Program-made: the position numbers and the translations under genes
The notes under the pieces: generated by a model
What the model was told of the DNA's origin: nothing
Seen by the model: the letters and a program-made list of their open reading frames with translations, nothing else
Database searches by the model: none
NCBI GenBank assembly: GCA_018524345.1
Contig: JADQAZ010000003.1
Location: forward strand, 186,001-250,000
Reading direction: 5' to 3'
DNA length: 64,000 nt
Origin: Harenicola maris
GTDB taxonomy: Bacteria; Pseudomonadota; Alphaproteobacteria; Rhodobacterales; Rhodobacteraceae
Shown here: positions 25,677 to 34,282 of the stretch, piece after piece
Position numbering within the stretch: position 1 is the stretch's first letter
How the letters are laid out: every line of letters starts with the position of its first letter

Positions 25677-27335
25677 ATGGCTGATAAATTGACTCAGGCT
25701 TATGACGGCGGTTTCCGCCTGCGGCGCATCTTTGGCTGGCCCTTGGTCACCCTCTGTGTGGCGGGTCTTGTGCTGCTGCCGATCGCGGCGGTCCTTTGGC
25801 TCGCGGCCTTTCCAGAGGCCCCGATCTGGGGCCACCTGTGGAACACCACACTGCCGCGCTATCTGCGCAACACGGCCATTCTGGCGCTCGGGGTCGGGCT
25901 GATCTGTGCCTGCGTCGGCACGGGGGCGGCCTGGCTGGTGACGGTCTATCGCTTTCCGGGGCGCGGCTGGCTGCAATGGGCGCTGTTCCTGCCCCTCGCG
26001 GTGCCGGCCTATGTCGGGGCCTACGCTCTGGTGGACCTGTTCGAATACGCGGGTCCGGTGCAAACCGGCCTGCGCGGCCTCATGGGCTACACCAACGCAC
26101 AGGACTACAGCTTTCCGCAGATCCGATCACGCGGCGGCGCGATCATCGTGATTGCGGCCTCGCTGTTTCCCTATGTCTACCTGCTGGCCCGCGCGGCCTT
26201 CCGCGAGCAATCGGGCCGCATGCTCGAGGTCGCCCGCGCCTTGGGGGCAGGGCCTTTGGCCCGCTTCTGGCGCGTCGGCGTTCCGCTGGCCCGCCCCGCA
26301 ATCGTGGCCGGATCGGCAATTGTCATGATGGAAACCGTGGCCGATTTTGGCGTGGTTGATTTCTTCGCCGTCCAAACCCTGACCACAGGGATTTTCAGCC
26401 AATGGCTGGAGGGCGGAAACCCCGGCGGCGCGGCGCAGATCGCCTGCCTGATCCTCCTCGTCGTCGCGGTTCTGGTCAGCCTTGAACGTTTTGCCCGCCG
26501 CGGCAGCCGCTATCACCGCGCCGGACAATCGACCCAACAGGTCGTGCCAGAGGACCTGAAAGGCCTCGCAGGCTGGCTCGCCTTTGCCGCTTGCCTTTTG
26601 CCCTTTGCCATCGGCTTTTGCCTGCCCGCAGGCGTCATGGCCTACCACTCCATCGCAGAGGTCGACAGCTGGCTGGCCCCCGGCCTGACGCGGGCCGCCC
26701 TGAACACCGTTATCACGGGGGCGAGCGCCTCTGTCCTCACCGTCATGTCCGCTCTGGCCCTCGTTTACGGCGCCAAACTAGCCAAAGGCAGGGCCGCCGC
26801 GCGCATCCTTCCATTGACCACCATCGGCTACGCCGCCCCCGGCGCGGTCCTTGGCCTCGGCGTGCTGATACCGCTCGCCGCCTTCGACAATGCCCTCGCT
26901 GACACCGTGCTGGCCGTCACTGGCTGGGACCCGGGCCTGATCCTCACAGGGGGCGCAGCGGCCTTGGTCTATGCCTATTGCGTGCGGTTCTTCGCGATCG
27001 GGCAGGGCGCAGTAGAGGGCGCCTTGGGCCGAATCGCGCCCTCCCTGCCCATGGCGGCTCGCACGCTGGGGCAGGGGCCAACCCAAACCCTGCGCCGCGT
27101 CTACCTGCCCCTGATCCGCGGATCGGTCGGCACAGCGCTGCTCCTCGTCTTTGTCGACTGCGTCAAAGAGCTCCCCGCAACGCTGCTTTTACGCCCCTTT
27201 AACTACAATACATTAGCAACAAGGGTCTACGAACAAGCCTCGCTGGAGCGTCTGACAGAGGCCGCCCCCGCCGCCCTCATCGTCACAACCGTCGGCCTTT
27301 TCGCCGTCATCCTCCTCGCCCGCGCAAATAGGTAG
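25677..27335 (+). CDS. Iron(III)-type ABC transporter permease, two fused permease domains (FbpB-like)
   Basis: 552 residues, about 12 membrane segments, with two binding-protein-dependent permease modules. The ATPase-contact EAA-like loops are RALGAGPLARFWRVGVPLARPAI and RTLGQGPTQTLRRVYLPLIRGSV. The N-terminal half (YRFPGRGWLQWALFLPLAVPAYVGAYAL) and SLPMAARTLGQ, DCVKELPATLLLRPF are diagnostic of the FbpB/AfuB/HitB iron permeases. No binding-protein or ATPase gene is adjacent, so its partners must be encoded elsewhere. The divergent gene is unrelated. Its 3' end is ~60 bp before the tRNA-Thr that holds the island. Confidence 0.9.
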   Translation: MADKLTQAYDGGFRLRRIFGWPLVTLCVAGLVLLPIAAVLWLAAFPEAPIWGHLWNTTLPRYLRNTAILALGVGLICACVGTGAAWLVTVYRFPGRGWLQWALFLPLAVPAYVGAYALVDLFEYAGPVQTGLRGLMGYTNAQDYSFPQIRSRGGAIIVIAASLFPYVYLLARAAFREQSGRMLEVARALGAGPLARFWRVGVPLARPAIVAGSAIVMMETVADFGVVDFFAVQTLTTGIFSQWLEGGNPGGAAQIACLILLVVAVLVSLERFARRGSRYHRAGQSTQQVVPEDLKGLAGWLAFAACLLPFAIGFCLPAGVMAYHSIAEVDSWLAPGLTRAALNTVITGASASVLTVMSALALVYGAKLAKGRAAARILPLTTIGYAAPGAVLGLGVLIPLAAFDNALADTVLAVTGWDPGLILTGGAAALVYAYCVRFFAIGQGAVEGALGRIAPSLPMAARTLGQGPTQTLRRVYLPLIRGSVGTALLLVFVDCVKELPATLLLRPFNYNTLATRVYEQASLERLTEAAPAALIVTTVGLFAVILLARANR

Positions 27336-27394
27336 CCAACCTCGATTTTTACCTCTTGATCCCGCCCGTGGTTTTCCGCTAAACGCCCCGCAGT

Positions 27395-27470
27395 GCCCCT
27401 ATAGCTCAGCTGGTAGAGCAACTGATTTGTAATCAGTAGGTCCGCGGTTCGAGTCCGTGTGGGGGCACCA
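27395..27470 (+). tRNA. tRNA-Thr (anticodon TGT)
   Basis: 76 nt including an encoded CCA. The acceptor stem GCCCCTA pairs with TGGGGGC (one U-G), the D arm has AGCTCAGCTGGTAGAGC, the anticodon loop TTTGTAA between ACTGA and TCAGT gives TGT, and the T arm has GGTTCGAGTCC. Its 3' end is the likely integration site of the adjoining island, since an integrase gene follows 166 bp downstream. Confidence 0.96.
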
Positions 27471-27570
27471 TTTCACCATCCAAAACAATCCAATGACATC
27501 CGAATGAGCCTTGTTTATAAGGGTTATGCGATGTCCTGTTGTCCAGCGCCATCCATTGGCGTTTGATGTG

Positions 27571-27633
27571 ATACCCCCAGTTTGGGGGTGTCCGTGGGGG
27601 TATCGGGTTTGAGTCGAAAAGGTGATACCCCCA
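27571..27633. repeat. Left-end integrase arm-type sites
   Basis: ATACCCCCA at 27571-27579 and 27625-27633 and its complement TGGGGGTAT at 27595-27603, plus one imperfect copy (TGGGGGTGT, 27583-27591). All lie within 65 bp just before the integrase start codon, so integrase binding here could also repress its own gene. Matching copies occur at the right end. Confidence 0.65.
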
Positions 27634-27635
27634 GC

Positions 27636-28823
27636 ATGCCCTTGTCAGATATTCAGGTCAGAAACCTAAAGCCCCGTGAGAAAGCGTATAAAGTGGCCGA
27701 TTTCGAAGGTCTCTTCGTGTTGGTCAAACCGAACGGGTCAAAGCTTTGGCAGTTCAAATATCGAATGGACGGTAAGGAGCGGCTTCTATCCATAGGCGTT
27801 TACCCTGATGTAAGTCTTGCTCAGGCTCGCAAGGCAAAGGAGGCCGCGCGAGCGAATGTGGCGGCTGGAGTAGACCCAAGCGAAGCCAAACAAGAAGAGA
27901 AGCGCTTACGGCAGGAAGCCAAAGGCCAAACCTTTGAAAAAATCGGCGCGGCCTTTTTGGCCAAGCAGCGCAAAGAGGGAAAGTCCGCCGCGACGCTTTC
28001 CAAGACAGAGTATCACCTCAAACTCGCGAACCGAGACATCGGGCGCAAACCCATAACAGAGATCACAGCACCGATGATCCTAAAGACCCTGCGCAAGGTT
28101 GAGGCCAAGGGGAACTATGAAACCGCGCATCGCCTCCGTGCCCGCATCGGTTCAGTTTTTCGCTACGCAGTCGCAAGCGGCATTGCAGAGACTGATCCAA
28201 CCTATGCCCTACGCGACGCCTTGATCCGCCCAACCCGCGTTCACCGCGCCGCTATTACCGACCCCACGGCGCTGGGCCGCTTGATGGCAGAGATAGACGG
28301 ATTTGACGGGCAGGCGACAACACGGATTGCCCTAAAGCTTCTGGCAATGCTCGCCCAAAGGCCGGGGGAAATTCGCAATGCGATGTGGGACGAGTTCGAC
28401 TTTGAAGAACGGGTTTGGTCCATCCCAGCCGCAAAAATGAAAATGCGCCGCGACCACCACGTTCCCTTGCCGGAGCAGGCCATCGACCTTCTGCGCGAAC
28501 TTCAGGCCTTCAATAATCCGGGCGAGTACCTGTTCCCTTCACTGCGCACTTGGACGCGCCCGATGTCGGAGAACACCTTGAACGCCGCTTTGCGTCGCAT
28601 GGGCTATTCTGGTGAGGAAATGACCGCACACGGCTTTCGTGCATCCTTCTCCACCCTCGCCAACGAAAGCGGGCTGTGGAACCCCGACGCAATCGAACGG
28701 GCTTTGGCCCATGTCGAGAAGAACGAAGTGCGCCGCGCCTATGCAAGGGGCGAGCATTGGGAAGAGCGGATACGGTTGGCCGATTGGTGGGCTGGATATT
28801 TGGATGATCAGCAAGCAAGATAG
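27636..28823 (+). CDS. int: Tyrosine recombinase integrase (P4/DUF4102 type)
   Basis: 395 residues. The N-terminus MPLSDIQVRNLKPREKAYKVADFEGLFVLVKPNGSKLWQFKYR is the DUF4102 domain of tRNA-targeting P4-like integrases; a SAM-like core-binding domain (~100-190) follows. Catalytic residues visible are Arg in QRPGEIRNAMWDEFD, His-x-x-Arg in TAHGFRASFSTL, His in LAHVEKNEVRRAYAR and Tyr in RAYARGEHWEER. The frame is open further upstream, but this ATG gives the family N-terminus. It excises and inserts the island at the tRNA-Thr 3' end. The overlapping arm sites at the start suggest autoregulation. Confidence 0.93.
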   Translation: MPLSDIQVRNLKPREKAYKVADFEGLFVLVKPNGSKLWQFKYRMDGKERLLSIGVYPDVSLAQARKAKEAARANVAAGVDPSEAKQEEKRLRQEAKGQTFEKIGAAFLAKQRKEGKSAATLSKTEYHLKLANRDIGRKPITEITAPMILKTLRKVEAKGNYETAHRLRARIGSVFRYAVASGIAETDPTYALRDALIRPTRVHRAAITDPTALGRLMAEIDGFDGQATTRIALKLLAMLAQRPGEIRNAMWDEFDFEERVWSIPAAKMKMRRDHHVPLPEQAIDLLRELQAFNNPGEYLFPSLRTWTRPMSENTLNAALRRMGYSGEEMTAHGFRASFSTLANESGLWNPDAIERALAHVEKNEVRRAYARGEHWEERIRLADWWAGYLDDQQAR

Positions 28824-28853
28824 CCTTTCCCACTAGATTACCCATGGTCAGGC

Positions 28854-29753
28854 ATGAATAAGTTTACGAAATCGGCGGTTACTGGCGTCTACGAGAAAAT
28901 CCTGCGTCAGAAATTCGGTAGGCTGTACGACTGGGAGAAGCCGAGAATAATTGACACTGTAGGGCCGTTTCGACCTAGCGTGTTTGATGACTTTGAGGAG
29001 GCTTTGAGCCGGACTCTTCACGAGGGGTTTGAAGTTCTCAAAAAGGCGACGGTTGATGACCTTGAGGTGCTAACCTCTGAGCGAGTTCCGGATGAACGGG
29101 GCATCAGAGATGCTTGGCATGCGGCATTCTCCAAGAAAACGAGGGGCCTAGTGGTCAACAAGCCGCATTGGGCTGCAGGCGGATTTGGTCACCCTGATTA
29201 CATTGCCGATTTTGACTATTGGGCAAGAATGCCAAGCTTGTCCTTGTCCGAGGCGGTTAGCCTAAGCGTCGGCGTAGAACCAAAGCACCTTAAGAAATGG
29301 TTAGAGGACGATGAAGAGGTCTTGGAGTTGATTGCCGAGCCACTTGTATTCGCTAAGCGGCGCTCAGAACAGTTTAAAAGACAGTTCGGGATCGTCTCTG
29401 AGAGAAAGAAAATTCCATGTAAACTGTTGGTTGCTTGGATCAAGTCGGTGGACTTAGAGGTGCATAGCGTCGCATTGGAGAAACTTGAGCGCTTCCATAG
29501 TTCGCCAGCAGAGCAATCCTCGCCAAGCAAACGTCCAGATAAACGCGAGCTAGATTCGGTGGCAATGCTGTTCACTGCGATGGCAATAGAACAGTTTGGT
29601 TATGTTCCCACAGCCAAACGAGGAACCACCGTTAAAGACATACAAGATCTCGCCGCGAGCTTGGGTATCACGATGTCAGACGATACGATTCGACATTACC
29701 TACGGCTCGGAGCAAGCTTTATCGATAAGGACTGGACGCCTCACTCGCGATAA
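28854..29753 (+). CDS. Island protein of unknown function, 299 residues
   Basis: Soluble, no signal or membrane segment. The middle (DYWARMPSLSLSEAVSLSVGVEPKHLKKW) is a short helical domain, and the C-terminal ~65 residues (SVAMLFTAMAIEQFGYVPTAKRGTTVKDIQDLAASLGITMSDDTIRHYLRLG) look like a helix-turn-helix-type DNA-binding region. AT-richer than the chromosome. It sits alone between the integrase and the AlpA operon, all on the plus strand. No family recognised; a regulator or cargo gene of the island is possible. Confidence 0.7.
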   Translation: MNKFTKSAVTGVYEKILRQKFGRLYDWEKPRIIDTVGPFRPSVFDDFEEALSRTLHEGFEVLKKATVDDLEVLTSERVPDERGIRDAWHAAFSKKTRGLVVNKPHWAAGGFGHPDYIADFDYWARMPSLSLSEAVSLSVGVEPKHLKKWLEDDEEVLELIAEPLVFAKRRSEQFKRQFGIVSERKKIPCKLLVAWIKSVDLEVHSVALEKLERFHSSPAEQSSPSKRPDKRELDSVAMLFTAMAIEQFGYVPTAKRGTTVKDIQDLAASLGITMSDDTIRHYLRLGASFIDKDWTPHSR

Positions 29754-29892
29754 TCGGTTAACGAGTAAATTTCCAAAAACTGTTTTATTTCAGACCCCTA
29801 ATTTTGTTCGGGTTGGCCTTTAGCTGTTCCCGTACTTTCTGCGGCCCCTTTGCGAGACATCCTTGCATATTAACAACGCAAGGAATGCCATA

Positions 29893-30099
29893 ATGGACAC
29901 CGTTGAATTCCCTAGGACTGGCTTCGTCCGCCTGTCCCAAATTCTCGCCCCCGCTGGCCCCATACCTGTTTCTAAGTCAACTTGGTGGCAGGGGGTAAAA
30001 GAGGGCCGCTTCCCGCAAGCCCAAAAGCTTGGACCCCGAACGACGGTTTGGAAGGCAGAGGATGTGCGCGCCTTGTTTGAGGGGCGAGCAGATGAGTAG
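29893..30099 (+). CDS. AlpA-like excisionase/HTH regulator
   Basis: 68 residues. Sequence GFVRLSQILAPAGPIPVSKSTWWQGVKEGRFPQAQKLGPRTTVWKAEDVRALFEG is a MerR-like winged helix of the AlpA group that activates excision in P4-type elements. The ATG was chosen because AAGGA lies nine bases upstream; an earlier in-frame ATG (29863) has none. It overlaps the next gene by 8 bp, and the second recombinase follows, so this is probably a regulatory/excision operon. Confidence 0.82.
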   Translation: MDTVEFPRTGFVRLSQILAPAGPIPVSKSTWWQGVKEGRFPQAQKLGPRTTVWKAEDVRALFEGRADE

Positions 30100-30517
30100 G
30101 CGCGCGAACCCGATGGCGATAAAGGCGGCGCTCACCTACGAGGTTGGCGAGGCCGCGAAAGCGCTGGGCAAATCGCCCGCAACAATCCGCAACTGGATCA
30201 AGGACGGTTTGCCCGTGTTGGCCTCCCAGAAGCCGTACCTGATCGTTGGGGTGGAGTTGCGAGAATATATCATCGGCAAGCGTCGCGACACCAAGGCACC
30301 ACTGAAACCGGATGAGCTGTATTGCCTGTCATGCCGCGCGGGCCGCAAGCCAATCGACATGCTGGTCGAGGCGGTGCCAAACAACCTCAAAACTCTACGA
30401 CTAGAGGGGCGGTGCGAGTGCTGCGGGGCCAAGGCTACGCGCTTCGTTTCCAAGGACAATGCCCCTTCTTTCGCGCAAACGTTCCAGTTCAAAACAAGCG
30501 GGACCAAAGACGCCTAA
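30092..30517 (+). CDS. Small HTH plus zinc-ribbon protein
   Basis: 141 residues. Residues ~12-50 are a helix-turn-helix (YEVGEAAKALGKSPATIRNWIKDGLPVLASQKPYLIVGVELREYI), and the C-terminal half has two cysteine pairs (CLSC and CECCG) typical of a zinc ribbon. The ATG overlapping the alpA-like gene end (ATGAGTAG) was preferred. Adjacent to a recombinase gene 52 bp downstream, it is a plausible accessory DNA-binding protein (recombination directionality or target choice); that role is inference. No named family recognised. Confidence 0.75.
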   Translation: MSRRANPMAIKAALTYEVGEAAKALGKSPATIRNWIKDGLPVLASQKPYLIVGVELREYIIGKRRDTKAPLKPDELYCLSCRAGRKPIDMLVEAVPNNLKTLRLEGRCECCGAKATRFVSKDNAPSFAQTFQFKTSGTKDA

Positions 30518-30569
30518 CAGATACCATCACACCCCGCCCAAATTGATACTTAAACAGGAGCGCCAACCC

Positions 30570-31592
30570 ATGCGCAAAATCAACGAAGAAAACGAACGGA
30601 TCAAGCGCCGTTACCTGCAATACCTCAAGGCGGCAAAGCGCAAAGACCCCAGCACCGTCCTGAAGGCGGCGGAAGGTATCTTGAGGTTCGAGGAAAGCAC
30701 CAACTTTGCCAGCTTCAAGAGCTTTCGGATTGAACAGGCAATCAAATTCCAAGACCGTCTGAACGAGGAGGTCAGCAAGACCACGGGCAAGCCACTGGCC
30801 AAGTCGACCATTCGAAGCATTCTCGCCGCCAACAAGGGCCTGTTCTTTTGGCTCGCAGGGGAGGCCGGATACAAAAGCCGCATCCGCCATTCTGATGCCG
30901 ATTACTTCAACATGGACGCCAAAGGGGCACGCGCCGCAAGCGCATCACGCGAAACGCCTTACCCTTCTATGGAAATGGCGCGACATGCCTTTCAGTACAT
31001 GCCAGAGAAGACAGAGATCGACCGCCGCAACAAAGCGCTCTTTGCCTTCCTGATGTTGACAGGGGCACGGGACGGGGCGGTTGCTTCCCTGCGTCTCAAG
31101 CATATCAACATGTTCGACGGTTGCGTCTATCAGGACGCACGCGAAGTGAAGACCAAGAACTCCAAGACCATCACGACTTATTTCTTACCCGTCGATGCGG
31201 CCTATCTCGACTGTTTCAAGGCATGGGTTAAGTACCTCAAGGAAACGGCCTTGTTCGGTCCGGATGATCCGCTTTTCCCGCCGCCAAAGGTCGAAGCCGT
31301 CGATGGCGAGTTCCAGATCACTGGTTTGCGCCGCGAAACCTACAAGAACGCCAGCGCGATCCGATCCGTTATCAAAGAGGCCTTCACCCGCGCAGACCTT
31401 CCACCCTTCACGCCCCATGCCTTCCGCAAGACTTTAGTGAAATGGGCTGATGCCGCATACCCCAGCCGCGAGGCCTTCAAGGCCTTCTCGCAAAACATCG
31501 GCCATTCCAGCGAAGTCACCACGATTAGCGCCTACTGTCCTGTGAATATTGAACGGCAAGGAGAGTTGATAAAATCGCCATGTGTATCTTGA
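30570..31592 (+). CDS. Second tyrosine recombinase of the island
   Basis: 340 residues, with the start ATG after AGGAG. Catalytic residues: Arg in LTGARDGAVASL, His-x-x-Arg in TPHAFRKTLVKW, His in IGHSSEVTTI and Tyr in SAYCPVN. A helical core-binding domain lies N-terminal. It is unlike the P4-type integrase at the island's left end and resembles XerC/D-like recombinases found next to small HTH genes in other islands. The AlpA/HTH/recombinase set may be an independent mobile unit. It ends 61 bp before hsdM. Confidence 0.85.
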   Translation: MRKINEENERIKRRYLQYLKAAKRKDPSTVLKAAEGILRFEESTNFASFKSFRIEQAIKFQDRLNEEVSKTTGKPLAKSTIRSILAANKGLFFWLAGEAGYKSRIRHSDADYFNMDAKGARAASASRETPYPSMEMARHAFQYMPEKTEIDRRNKALFAFLMLTGARDGAVASLRLKHINMFDGCVYQDAREVKTKNSKTITTYFLPVDAAYLDCFKAWVKYLKETALFGPDDPLFPPPKVEAVDGEFQITGLRRETYKNASAIRSVIKEAFTRADLPPFTPHAFRKTLVKWADAAYPSREAFKAFSQNIGHSSEVTTISAYCPVNIERQGELIKSPCVS

Positions 31593-31652
31593 TTGCGATT
31601 GTTCACGGCGTGAACAGAACTTACCTTCGGGGGAAAATCAGGAAACCCAAAC

Positions 31653-33095
31653 GTGTTTGAAAACGCCTTCAACAGCATTGACCGTGAACTTCGCAACGAA
31701 GAGGGGCTAGCTTCAGAGTTAGACTACGCTGAGCAAACGTCGTGGATACTCTTCCTCAAGTATCTGGATGACATCGAGCAAGAACGTCAGGATGAGGCAG
31801 AGCTGGAGGGGAGGGACTATGTGCCAACTCTTCCCACGGCCATGCGTTGGAAAACATGGGCGTCGGTTAAGGATGCCGATGGTTCGGTCCGCAAGGATGT
31901 GCTGACCGGCGAAGACCTGATCACTTTCGTCAACCAAACCCTGTTCCCGACCCTCAAGAAATACCGCGAGGATGCGACCAGCCCAGACACCATCGAATAC
32001 AAAATTGGGGAAATTTTTTCCGAGATCACTAACAAGTTCCGCTCCGGCTATTCCCTGCGCGACGTGTTGGAAATCGTCGACGGGCTTGAGTTCAACACCC
32101 AAGAGGCCAAGCACGAACTGTCCGACCTTTATGAAAGCCGTATCAAGCGGATGGGCAATGCGGGCCGCAACGGGGGTGAATACTACACACCCCGCCCGCT
32201 GATCCGCGCCATGCTCAAGGTGATCGACCCCAAGATTGGCGAGACGGTATATGACGGGGCCTGCGGTTCGGCGGGCTTCTTGGTTGAGGCTTATGGCCAA
32301 ATGTTGACCCCTGACATATCTGCGACCGACTTTAACACGCTCCAGACCAAAACCTTCTACGGACAGGAAAAGAAGTCGCTCGCCTATATCATCGCCATCA
32401 TGAACATGATCCTGCACGGGATCACCGCCCCAAATATTCGGCGCACCAATACGCTGAACGAAAACGTCATGGATATTCAAGAAAAGGACCGGCACGACGT
32501 GATCCTTGCCAATCCGCCGTTCGGATCGGGCGAGCGCGCCGAGGTGCAGCAGAACTTTCCGATCAAATCGGGCGAGATGGGGTATCTGTTCATCCAGCAC
32601 TTTATCCGCAAGCTAAAGGCGGGCGGGCGGGCCGCTGTGGTGATCAAGAACACGTTTCTATCCAATGGCGATGCGGCTGCGTTGCGTCGGGAATTGCTGG
32701 AGACTTGCGATCTGCACACGGTGCTGGATTGCCCCGCCAAGGTGTTCCAAGGGGCGGGCGTGAAAACCGTCGTGCTGTTCTTTGAGAAAGGGCGCAAGAC
32801 TCATAAGACGTGGTTCTACGCGCTGGACCCTGAACGGTCCTTGGGCAAATCATCCCCCTTGCGCGATGATGAACTGGCCGAGTTTGTTGAGTTGCAAAAG
32901 ACCAAGGCCGATAGCCCCAAGAGCTGGACAGTGCAGCGCGGGGATATTGATGCCGAGACGATGGATATGTCCGTCAAGAATCCCAACGCGCCCGAGGAAG
33001 CGCCGCTGCGCGCCCCTGCGGAGATTATCGAAGACATGCTGGCCCGCGATGCCGAGACCGCCGCGATCTTGGAAGAGATCAGGGGAATGCTGTGA
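31653..33095 (+). CDS. hsdM: Type I restriction-modification methyltransferase subunit
   Basis: 480 residues, GTG start. The N-terminal HsdM_N domain (NAFNSIDRELRNEEGLASELDYAEQTSWILFLKYLDDIEQER) precedes the N6-adenine methylase: AdoMet motif I YDGACGSAGFLVEAYG near 200 and catalytic NPPF at 287-290 (ILANPPFGSGERAEV). It methylates adenine at the site read by HsdS and is needed for both restriction and modification complexes. It overlaps hsdS by 4 bp (GTGA), so translation is coupled. Island DNA, unlike the chromosome in composition. Confidence 0.94.
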   Translation: MFENAFNSIDRELRNEEGLASELDYAEQTSWILFLKYLDDIEQERQDEAELEGRDYVPTLPTAMRWKTWASVKDADGSVRKDVLTGEDLITFVNQTLFPTLKKYREDATSPDTIEYKIGEIFSEITNKFRSGYSLRDVLEIVDGLEFNTQEAKHELSDLYESRIKRMGNAGRNGGEYYTPRPLIRAMLKVIDPKIGETVYDGACGSAGFLVEAYGQMLTPDISATDFNTLQTKTFYGQEKKSLAYIIAIMNMILHGITAPNIRRTNTLNENVMDIQEKDRHDVILANPPFGSGERAEVQQNFPIKSGEMGYLFIQHFIRKLKAGGRAAVVIKNTFLSNGDAAALRRELLETCDLHTVLDCPAKVFQGAGVKTVVLFFEKGRKTHKTWFYALDPERSLGKSSPLRDDELAEFVELQKTKADSPKSWTVQRGDIDAETMDMSVKNPNAPEEAPLRAPAEIIEDMLARDAETAAILEEIRGML

Positions 33096-34282
33096 AGGCG
33101 GGCTGGGAGGTCAAGCCGCTTGGGGAGGTTTGTGACTTTAAAGGAGGTTCGCAGCCACCCAAATCACATTTCATTTCTGAACCACGAGATGGCTATATTC
33201 GGATGTTGCAGATCAGAGATTTCAAGTCCGATGATAAGGCCGTCTATATTCCGGTGACTCCGAAGACAAACGCCTGTGAAGCCGAAGACATTATGATTGG
33301 TCGTTATGGTGCTTCTGTTGGCCAAATCCATCGTGGCAAAGCGGGTGCTTATAACGTTGCACTTATTAGGACAATTCCTGACCTAAACCAAATTGACCGC
33401 GACTTCCTGTACCATTACTTAACGTCTGACCTGTTCCAAAAGCCCCTAATGTCTGTTTCAAAGCGTGGAGCGCAAGACGGTTTCAGCAAGCCGGACATAG
33501 CGCCATTTCCATTTCCGATCCCGCCCCTCGAAGAGCAAGAGCGGATTGTGGCAGTTTTGGATGCGGCGTTTGAGGGGCTGACCCGCGCCAAAGAGAACGT
33601 CGAAGCCAACCTCCAAAACGCGCGGGAGTTGTTTGAGAACCACCTCGCTTCCATTTTTGAACATGAAAAAAGTTCAACGGGCTCCACGTTGGGCGATGCA
33701 GTAGCAATCCTAACGGGATATGCGTTCAAAAGTGCTGAGTATTCTGAAGACCCAAACGACATGGCGATGGTGCGGGGTGATAATATCGTCCAAGGTCAAT
33801 TCAGATGGAAAAACGTCAAACGCTGGCCTGTTGCAAGATGCGGCGAATTCGAAAAATTTCGCCTCGATGCTAACGATGTGTTGCTCGCGATGGACCGTAC
33901 CTGGGTAAAAGATGGCATCAAATACGCGATTGTCAACGACGCTGATCTTCCTCTCTTGCTGGTGCAACGAGTTGCGCGATTGCGCTGCTTAGACAACCTA
34001 AACAACGAATACTTGGGACACTTTATCGGCAGTAAGAAATTCGAACGGTATGTTTTGTCGATTCAAACAGGTATGGGCGTGCCCCACATTAGCGGCCAGC
34101 AAATCAAAGACTGTCCGATCTACCTTCCAGACATTTCGGTCCAGAATAGACTTGCCGTAGAGCTGTCAGCGATGCGGCTAAAAATAGAAGCGCTCGAAAC
34201 AGACTACCGCACCAAACTCACCGACATCGGTGACCTCCGCCAATCGCTCTTGCAAAAGGCCTTTGCAGGCGAGCTCACCTGA
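33092..34282 (+). CDS. hsdS: Type I restriction-modification specificity subunit
   Basis: 396 residues with two target-recognition domains (~1-150 and ~195-345), each followed by a conserved coiled-coil spacer: IPPLEEQERIVAVLDAAFEGLTRAKENVEANLQNARELFENHL and ISVQNRLAVELSAMRLKIEALETDYRTKLTDIGDLRQSLLQKAFAGEL. The two domains read the halves of a bipartite site; the site itself cannot be derived by eye. GTG start overlaps hsdM. The TRD regions are AT-richer than the spacers, as expected of shuffled domains. The stop is joined to the next start (TGATG). Confidence 0.93.
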   Translation: MKAGWEVKPLGEVCDFKGGSQPPKSHFISEPRDGYIRMLQIRDFKSDDKAVYIPVTPKTNACEAEDIMIGRYGASVGQIHRGKAGAYNVALIRTIPDLNQIDRDFLYHYLTSDLFQKPLMSVSKRGAQDGFSKPDIAPFPFPIPPLEEQERIVAVLDAAFEGLTRAKENVEANLQNARELFENHLASIFEHEKSSTGSTLGDAVAILTGYAFKSAEYSEDPNDMAMVRGDNIVQGQFRWKNVKRWPVARCGEFEKFRLDANDVLLAMDRTWVKDGIKYAIVNDADLPLLLVQRVARLRCLDNLNNEYLGHFIGSKKFERYVLSIQTGMGVPHISGQQIKDCPIYLPDISVQNRLAVELSAMRLKIEALETDYRTKLTDIGDLRQSLLQKAFAGELT

